Assembly: GCA_023386255.1 (NCBI GenBank)
Contig: JAEWKB010000219.1
Coordinates: forward strand, 1 to 9,939
Origin: Bacteroidota bacterium
GTDB lineage: Bacteria > Bacteroidota > Bacteroidia > Flavobacteriales > Flavobacteriaceae
DNA: 9,939 nt
Direction: 5' to 3'
Shown in pieces: positions 5,943 through 9,939 of this stretch. The notes below the pieces were generated by a model. That model ran no database searches. It was not told the DNA's origin and worked only from the letters and a program-made list of their open reading frames with translations. How positions within the stretch are numbered: position 1 is the stretch's first letter; each line of letters starts with the position of its first letter. The translations under genes and the position numbers were made by a program.

Positions 5943-6007
5943 AATATAAGGCTGTAAGATAATGATGTCATAAAAGTCATTGTAAGGGGGTATTTGAGAC
6001 AAAATTG

Positions 6008-6015
6008 TATATTTG
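6008..6015 (+). promoter_or_regulatory. Bacteroidota -7 box TATATTTG for the GlxA-type regulator
   Basis: TATATTTG fits TAnnTTTG exactly and ends 22 bases before the ATG at 6038, giving a short leader. The nearest TTTG upstream (5993-5996) is only 11 bases away, too close for a canonical -33, so only the -7 element is supported. Confidence 0.4.
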
Positions 6016-6037
6016 ATTTACTGTAACATTTTGATGT

Positions 6038-7006
6038 ATGAAATTAGCAATTACCCTTACACAATACCACAGGCTGCTTAGTGTTGCTGCCATGATTGAT
6101 GTATTTGAAACAGTTAACCGCTTTAAAACTGAAGAGGGCCTTACAGCACCTTTCGAAATTGTGCTGCTGGAAGAGCACGGGCGTAATGCATCTGCTTATG
6201 AAAGTTATATTGTGCAGCAGCCGGCAGATGATGTACAGTTTGATATCGTATTGATACCGGCATTCAGGGAGGAAGGCATGGCGGACGCTTTAACGGCAAA
6301 TAAGCGCTGGTTGCCGTGGCTTAGGGGGCAGTACATCGGAGGCGCTGCTATAGCAAGTTTTTGTACAGGCGCGTTCTTACTGGCTGCCAGCGGATTACTT
6401 GATGGTAAGCCGGCAACAACGCATATAAATGCAGGATCGGCATTTGCCGATGCTTTTCCGCAGGTAAAACTGCAAAACGAAGCGGTAGTGACCGAAGAAG
6501 ATAAAATATATACCAGCGGAGGGGCTACAAATAGTTTCCACCTGATGTTGCGCCTGATAGAAATTTATTGCGGAAGGGCTATAGCAGTGAAGGCCGCAAA
6601 GGTTTTTTCTATTGATATGGACAGGAACATACAGTCTTACTTCGGCTCCTTTATGCCTGTTAAGGACCATAGTGATACCCTTGTAAAGCTGGCTCAGGAA
6701 GAGATACGGAAGAACTTTAACAAAGCTGTTACTATTGAGGAAATTGTTGTTGATGTGCCCTCCAGCAGGCGGAACCTTGTTCGCAGGTTCAAGCAGGTTA
6801 CCGGACTGACACCTATTGAATACCTTCAAAAAACACGCATTGAGGCAGCTAAGCAGCTGCTGGAACAATCACGGCACAGCATTATGGAAGTGATGATGGA
6901 ATCAGGCTACAATGACCTTAAAACTTTCAGGTCACTTTTTAAGAAAAACGTAGGAATGACCCCAAAATCGTACCGGGAAAAATTTAATTCACATGCCGTA
7001 CAGTAA
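6038..7006 (+). CDS. GlxA-type AraC-family regulator (DJ-1/PfpI domain + HTH)
   Basis: A 322-residue transcription factor with a class-I glutamine-amidotransferase-like DJ-1/PfpI sensor domain (about 1-185) and a C-terminal AraC/XylS DNA-binding domain (about 215-317). The sensor half shows AIASFCTGAFLLAASGLLDG with the nucleophile-elbow Cys at residue 109, then TTHI and TSGGATNSFHLMLRLIE. The HTH half shows VTIEEIVVDVPSSRRNLVRRF, FKQVTGLTPIEYLQKTRI and the end segment GYNDLKTFRSLFKKNVGMTPKSYR. In this family the first domain usually senses rather than catalyses; the ligand is unknown. The gene is divergent from the DinB-DoxX-SRPBCC-VOC operon, which is its likeliest target along with itself. 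It converges on the response regulator with a 39-bp gap lacking an obvious terminator hairpin. Confidence 0.92.
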   Translation: MKLAITLTQYHRLLSVAAMIDVFETVNRFKTEEGLTAPFEIVLLEEHGRNASAYESYIVQQPADDVQFDIVLIPAFREEGMADALTANKRWLPWLRGQYIGGAAIASFCTGAFLLAASGLLDGKPATTHINAGSAFADAFPQVKLQNEAVVTEEDKIYTSGGATNSFHLMLRLIEIYCGRAIAVKAAKVFSIDMDRNIQSYFGSFMPVKDHSDTLVKLAQEEIRKNFNKAVTIEEIVVDVPSSRRNLVRRFKQVTGLTPIEYLQKTRIEAAKQLLEQSRHSIMEVMMESGYNDLKTFRSLFKKNVGMTPKSYREKFNSHAVQ

Positions 7007-7045
7007 ATTAGTGTAGTAACATTTATACCAACTGCGTGTGGCTGA

Positions 7046-7741
7046 TTACCCCTTAATGATGAACTCCAGCCCTACACCCCGATAACTTTGTAAGGATATA
7101 GCAGGGTCTTCGGCAAAGTATTTTCTCAGGCGGCTGATGAAAACATCCATGCTTCGGCCGGAGAAAAAGTCATCACTGCCCCAAATTTCTAAAAGGATCT
7201 CTTCGCGTTTTATTATCCTGTTCCTGTTCTTTAAAAGGTAGCCTACCAGGTGAGCTTCTTTTTCAGTAAGCCTATGGGTTACATTATCATGCGTAAGTAC
7301 ATAGTTGGCGTTGTCAAATAAATATTGGCCTATTTTAGTTTGTACTTTTTCTGTTTCGGCAGATGGTGCACTGCGTTGTGACCGCTTTAGGATGTTCTTA
7401 ATCCTTAAAATAAGTTCATCAGCCTCAAAGGGCTTTACCACATAATCATCGGCGCCCAGCTTTAGGCCTTTTATCTTATCTTCCTTTAAGCCTTTGGCTG
7501 TAAGGAAAACCACAGGCGTTTCAGGATGCGTGGCAATAACTTTTTCTGCCAGGGTAAAACCATCCATCTTGGGCATCATTACATCAAATACACAAATGTC
7601 AGGCCTTATTTCAGGAAACATGCTCAACGCCTCGGCACCGTCCTTTGCCCAGGTAACCTTAAACCCGGAAATTTCCAGGTATTGTTTTAAAATACTGGCA
7701 TAATCAAAGTCGTCTTCGGCCAGTAGAATATGCTTTATCAT
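7046..7741 (-). CDS. OmpR/PhoB-family response regulator
   Basis: A 231-residue two-component response regulator. The receiver domain (about 3-118) has acidic residues D10 and D11, phospho-acceptor D53 in CVFDVMMPKMDG, T81 in FLTAKG and K103 in VVKPFEADEL. The DNA-binding winged helix (about 132-229) shows LTEKEAHLVGYLLKNRNRIIKREEIL and GRSMDVFISRLRKYF. It is transcribed with the sensor kinase, whose stop overlaps this ATG by four bases (ATGA at 7738-7741), indicating translational coupling. Proteins of this class bind pairs of direct repeats spaced about 11 bp, and repeats of that kind (TTAACC) lie upstream of the kinase gene and the divergent receptor, so autoregulation is plausible. The signal is unknown. 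It resembles Bacteroidota RprY-type regulators only in general architecture, so no gene symbol is given. Confidence 0.93.
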   Translation of the reverse strand: MIKHILLAEDDFDYASILKQYLEISGFKVTWAKDGAEALSMFPEIRPDICVFDVMMPKMDGFTLAEKVIATHPETPVVFLTAKGLKEDKIKGLKLGADDYVVKPFEADELILRIKNILKRSQRSAPSAETEKVQTKIGQYLFDNANYVLTHDNVTHRLTEKEAHLVGYLLKNRNRIIKREEILLEIWGSDDFFSGRSMDVFISRLRKYFAEDPAISLQSYRGVGLEFIIKG

Positions 7742-9093
7742 AACGGTATAGATATTATAAATTCAGAGCCTTTACCTTCTTCACTATTTACTTTCACCTC
7801 ACCTTTATAAGCCTTTACAGTGCTTTTTACATAAAAAAGCCCGAGGCCAAGGCCTTTGGTGTTGTGTATGTTGCCTTTTTCTACGCGGTAAAATTTATCA
7901 AATATAACAGCCTGCTCTTTGGCAGCAATGCCCGGTCCATCATCCTTTACAGAAATTATTGATGCTTTGCCTGTAGTGCCCAGTGTTACATCGGCCTGCG
8001 TAGCGCCATATTTTGAAGCGTTGTCCAGCAGGTTTACCAGCACGGTGTTAAGGTGGAACCTGTCCATCCTGATCATAAAGTTTTCATCATTTTGGCTGCA
8101 ATGTATTATCAGTTCCGGATGGGACAGCCTGAAATCATTAATTATTTCGGTAACATCTTCAAAGCCTAAAGGTTGTATGGCATCAGCATCAGCCTCAGGC
8201 GTAAGCGATGCTTCCTTCACCTGGCTGAAGAGTTTCTGCATACGCTGGTTCTGCCGCCCGATGATGGCGAGAGTGTTGCTGTAATGTTCAGGTGACAGCT
8301 CACCTTCCTTGCGCTGCAGGGTTTTCACGGCAATGTCGAGCGCGGCGATTGGTGTCTGGAATTCATGGGTAATATTGTTGATAAAATCTGTTTTTATGTC
8401 GGCAATCTTCCGCTGGCGGATAAGGCTTTTTATAGAGATATAAAACAATACCACCACAAACACCAGCAGTAAGATAGAAAAAATAAGCAGCCCTGACATC
8501 TTCATCAGCACCTCGCGCTCCCAGTTTACAATACTGTAAAAGCGTTTAGTTGTTACATCAAAGGCAATGTTTACCCCATCCGGATTATTACGCAGTTCAC
8601 TGGTGTTGCCCCTCCAGCGCGATTGTGATGCCGGTGTTTCAGTATTAGCTTCATAATTGTTTCCGTAAACCTTCAGCAGGCCCGAGTATATTGTGTCAGT
8701 GGGCCTACCTTTTTGGTCTATAAGTGTTACAAGCGAAATATAATTACTGTAGCTCACCCGGTAATCTTCAAATATCTTTTCCCGCTTTACATACTTTTCC
8801 ATGCCTGCTGAAAGCGAGTCTTCCATGCGGCGTATCACCTTTGCAAAATCAGCTTTTTTTACGTTCCTTTTATGATACTGCTCTATAAACCTGAGGGTAT
8901 GGCCCATCCAGGCATCATTAATAGAATCAAGCTTCCCGTCGGTTTCCAGCTTCAGGAGCTTTTGTGTAATGGCCGAGTTGGCTTCTTTGGTACGCAGCAA
9001 ATAGGTATTATATATAAAATATCCCTGTATACATGCGAGTGCAATTACAGTAAAAATACATCCAAGCGTGAGGTATAAAATTTTTTTCTTCAT
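7738..9093 (-). CDS. Two-component sensor histidine kinase
   Basis: A 451-residue inner-membrane sensor kinase. A first membrane helix at about 5-27 is followed by a periplasmic region (about 30-195) with no domain I recognise, rich in charged helical sequence. A second helix lies at about 198-220. The HisKA domain has phospho-acceptor H243 in ITHEFQTPIA. The ATPase domain has the N box LVNLLDNASKYG (352-363), G1 VKDDGPGIA (382-390), the F-box-like IFDKFYRVEKG (397-407) and G2 GLGLGLFYVKS (414-424). No HAMP or PAS domain is evident. Its partner is the overlapping OmpR-type regulator. It is divergent from an outer-membrane receptor gene, suggesting that envelope or uptake functions are controlled. 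A -7 box TACATTTG sits 22 bases upstream of the ATG. Confidence 0.93.
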   Translation of the reverse strand: MKKKILYLTLGCIFTVIALACIQGYFIYNTYLLRTKEANSAITQKLLKLETDGKLDSINDAWMGHTLRFIEQYHKRNVKKADFAKVIRRMEDSLSAGMEKYVKREKIFEDYRVSYSNYISLVTLIDQKGRPTDTIYSGLLKVYGNNYEANTETPASQSRWRGNTSELRNNPDGVNIAFDVTTKRFYSIVNWEREVLMKMSGLLIFSILLLVFVVVLFYISIKSLIRQRKIADIKTDFINNITHEFQTPIAALDIAVKTLQRKEGELSPEHYSNTLAIIGRQNQRMQKLFSQVKEASLTPEADADAIQPLGFEDVTEIINDFRLSHPELIIHCSQNDENFMIRMDRFHLNTVLVNLLDNASKYGATQADVTLGTTGKASIISVKDDGPGIAAKEQAVIFDKFYRVEKGNIHNTKGLGLGLFYVKSTVKAYKGEVKVNSEEGKGSEFIISIPL

Positions 9094-9114
9094 TATGCTG
9101 TACTAATAATTGTA

Positions 9115-9122
9115 CAAATGTA
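9115..9122 (-). promoter_or_regulatory. Bacteroidota -7 box TACATTTG for the kinase-regulator operon
   Basis: Exact fit to TAnnTTTG on the - strand, giving a leader of about 15 bases before the kinase ATG at 9093. It is embedded in three tandem copies of ACATTT (9116-9133, - strand). No -33 TTTG is seen at the expected distance. Confidence 0.45.
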
Positions 9123-9159
9123 AATGTAAATGTTTTTTGGTTGGAGCCGTAGGCTACTG

Positions 9160-9176
9160 TTAACCCATCATTAACC
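9160..9176 (+). promoter_or_regulatory. TTAACC box A, probable response-regulator operator
   Basis: TTAACCCATCATTAACC, two TTAACC half-sites starting 11 bp apart (9160 and 9171), 67 bp upstream of the kinase ATG. A weaker TTAAG follows at 9183. The 17 bases recur exactly at 9266-9282. Direct repeats of one-turn spacing are typical of OmpR/PhoB-family sites. Confidence 0.6.
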
Positions 9177-9265
9177 GAACTATTAAGTGTAGTGCCTTTA
9201 AATACAAAGCTTCCGTTATTTTCCTGTAAGTTTTAGCTTGTTTTGGTAACCGTCAGCTTTTGCCA

Positions 9266-9293
9266 TTAACCCATCATTAACCTACGATTAACC
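9266..9293 (+). promoter_or_regulatory. TTAACC box B, three phased half-sites before the receptor
   Basis: TTAACC at 9266, 9277 and 9288, each exactly 11 bp from the next. The box ends 60 bp before the receptor ATG. The first 17 bases are identical to box A, 106 bp away. The position, just upstream of where a -33 element would lie, suits an activator contacting RNA polymerase. Confidence 0.62.
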
Positions 9294-9353
9294 TTACAAA
9301 CAAAATCCTTTGCTGAGATTTGCAGCATCAATCATCAATCAAAACAACGAACA

Positions 9354-9939
9354 ATGAGAACAATCCTAATCCTTATCACGCTTTTGCTTTCTTTTATCGA
9401 AGCACTTGCACAAAACTACACAGTTACCGCACAGGCTACAGATGCCGCACAGCAGCCGGTACCTTTTGCCAACGCAGAACTACGAAGTGTAACCGACTCA
9501 TTAGCCTATAAAGCTGCCACAGCCGATGAGAACGGAAAAATTATTATTGATAATGTGCAGCCGGGAAGTTATAAACTGACGGTAAGTTCAGTTGGATTTT
9601 CTGCGGTTGTAACAGATGTTTTAGTGCAGCAGCAGGATGTTTACCTAAAAGCTATAATTCTTACTGAAGAGACAAGGCAGCTGGACGAGGTAGTTGTGGA
9701 GGCAAAAAGGCCGGTGGTAAGGCGCAAGATAGACAGGCTGGAGTTTAATGTGGAGAATTCTACATTATCGTCTGACAATGCATGGGAAATATTGAAGAAA
9801 ACGCCGGGTGTTACTGTATCGTCCGATGCGGTGTCTATCCGCGGGAGCAGGGGTATTTTGGTAACCATAAATGATAAAAGGGTTTACCTTACAGGAACAG
9901 AACTAAAGAACCTTCTTGAAAACACAGATGGAGAGAACA
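9354..9939 (+). CDS. Outer-membrane beta-barrel / TonB-dependent-receptor-like protein, 3'-truncated by window edge
   Basis: The frame is open from ATG 9354 to the window end, with 195 residues visible; complete family members usually run to about 750-950. Residues 1-19 form a signal peptide (MRTILILITLLLSFIEALA) with likely cleavage at ALA|Q. A carboxypeptidase-regulatory-like beta-sandwich follows (about 22-105, including DENGKIIIDNVQPGSYKLTVSSVGF). Then comes a plug domain: LDEVVVEAKRPVVRRKIDRLEF, the EILKKTPGVTV segment, VSIRGSRGILVTINDKRVYL and TGTELKNLLE. This matches the Bacteroidota outer-membrane beta-barrel receptor family lacking a SusD partner in view. The substrate is unknown. 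It is divergent from the two-component system and has TTAACC box B upstream, so it is a likely regulatory target. The start fits the signal peptide and an A-rich leader without Shine-Dalgarno. Confidence 0.9.
   Translation, partial: MRTILILITLLLSFIEALAQNYTVTAQATDAAQQPVPFANAELRSVTDSLAYKAATADENGKIIIDNVQPGSYKLTVSSVGFSAVVTDVLVQQQDVYLKAIILTEETRQLDEVVVEAKRPVVRRKIDRLEFNVENSTLSSDNAWEILKKTPGVTVSSDAVSIRGSRGILVTINDKRVYLTGTELKNLLENTDGEN

Larger units (their letters stand above)
5900..6037. promoter_or_regulatory. Divergent promoter region between the DinB-DoxX operon and the GlxA-type regulator
   Basis: A 138-bp AT-rich spacer between divergent start codons, with a -7-like box for each direction (entries at 5935-5942 and 6008-6015). 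Between them lies a direct repeat, GTCAT at 5967-5971 and 5976-5980, flanked by AATGA at 5961-5965 and TCATT at 5977-5981. A divergently encoded AraC-type regulator would be expected to bind about here; the assignment is positional and the repeats are short. Confidence 0.4.
9094..9353. promoter_or_regulatory. Divergent regulatory region between sensor kinase and outer-membrane receptor
   Basis: A 260-bp AT-rich spacer with no supportable gene. From left to right it holds a triple ACATTT repeat with a -7 box for the kinase, box A of the TTAACC repeats (9160-9176), a stretch without clear signals, box B (9266-9293), and an A/C-rich leader before the receptor ATG. A degenerate -7-like GAGATTTG (9315-9322) may serve the receptor. 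Confidence 0.6.

Noticed and set aside
7007..7045. Terminator between the GlxA-type gene and the response regulator
   Set aside because: No convincing stem-loop with a T-tract is visible in the 39 bp between the convergent stop codons.
9144..9157. Small inverted repeat AGCC-GTA-GGCT in the divergent spacer
   Set aside because: The 4-bp stem is too short to support a terminator or operator call.
9320..9511. 63-codon + strand ORF overlapping the receptor start
   Set aside because: It is in another frame from the receptor gene, shows no family features, and the receptor frame has a signal peptide and recognisable domains.

Overview
The window reads as a chromosomal segment of a Bacteroidota bacterium, most likely Flavobacteriaceae (Flavobacterium-like). 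The evidence is A-rich leaders without Shine-Dalgarno sequences, TAnnTTTG-type -7 promoter boxes, moderate-to-low GC, and characteristic families: a CarboxypepD_reg/plug outer-membrane receptor, a GlxA-type AraC regulator, DinB/DoxX/SRPBCC proteins and the S23 four-helix-bundle gene. The genus is inferred from protein style only.

Left part, + strand (1-3378): the 3' end of kynureninase (kynU), a small four-helix-bundle (23S rRNA IVS/S23-type) gene packed between inverted arrays of an 8-bp repeat, an arginase/agmatinase-family hydrolase, a UUCG-loop terminator, and a membrane-anchored M90 (MtfA-like) zinc peptidase. The S23 unit fills the whole gap between the kynU stop and the hydrolase start, and looks like an inserted cassette.

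Middle, - strand (3402-5899): a tightly spaced run, in transcription order, of a DinB-like protein with a broken metal triad, DoxX, a membrane-anchored SRPBCC protein, a PhnB-like VOC protein, a hairpin, and a second DinB-like protein with an intact triad. A GlxA-type AraC regulator (DJ-1/PfpI domain plus HTH, 6038-7006) is divergent from it across a 138-bp promoter region. It is the obvious candidate regulator of what may be a stress or detoxification operon.

Right part (7046-9939): a - strand two-component system (sensor kinase then OmpR-type regulator, ATGA overlap) is divergent from the 5' end of an outer-membrane beta-barrel receptor gene that runs off the window. The 260-bp space between them carries two copies of TTAACCCATCATTAACC. 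Within these, TTAACC recurs every 11 bp, the layout expected for an OmpR/PhoB-family operator, so this regulator probably controls its own operon and the receptor.

The most noteworthy items are the octamer-flanked S23 cassette, the phased TTAACC boxes, and the degenerate DinB paralogue. No rRNA, tRNA, CRISPR array or transposase gene was seen.
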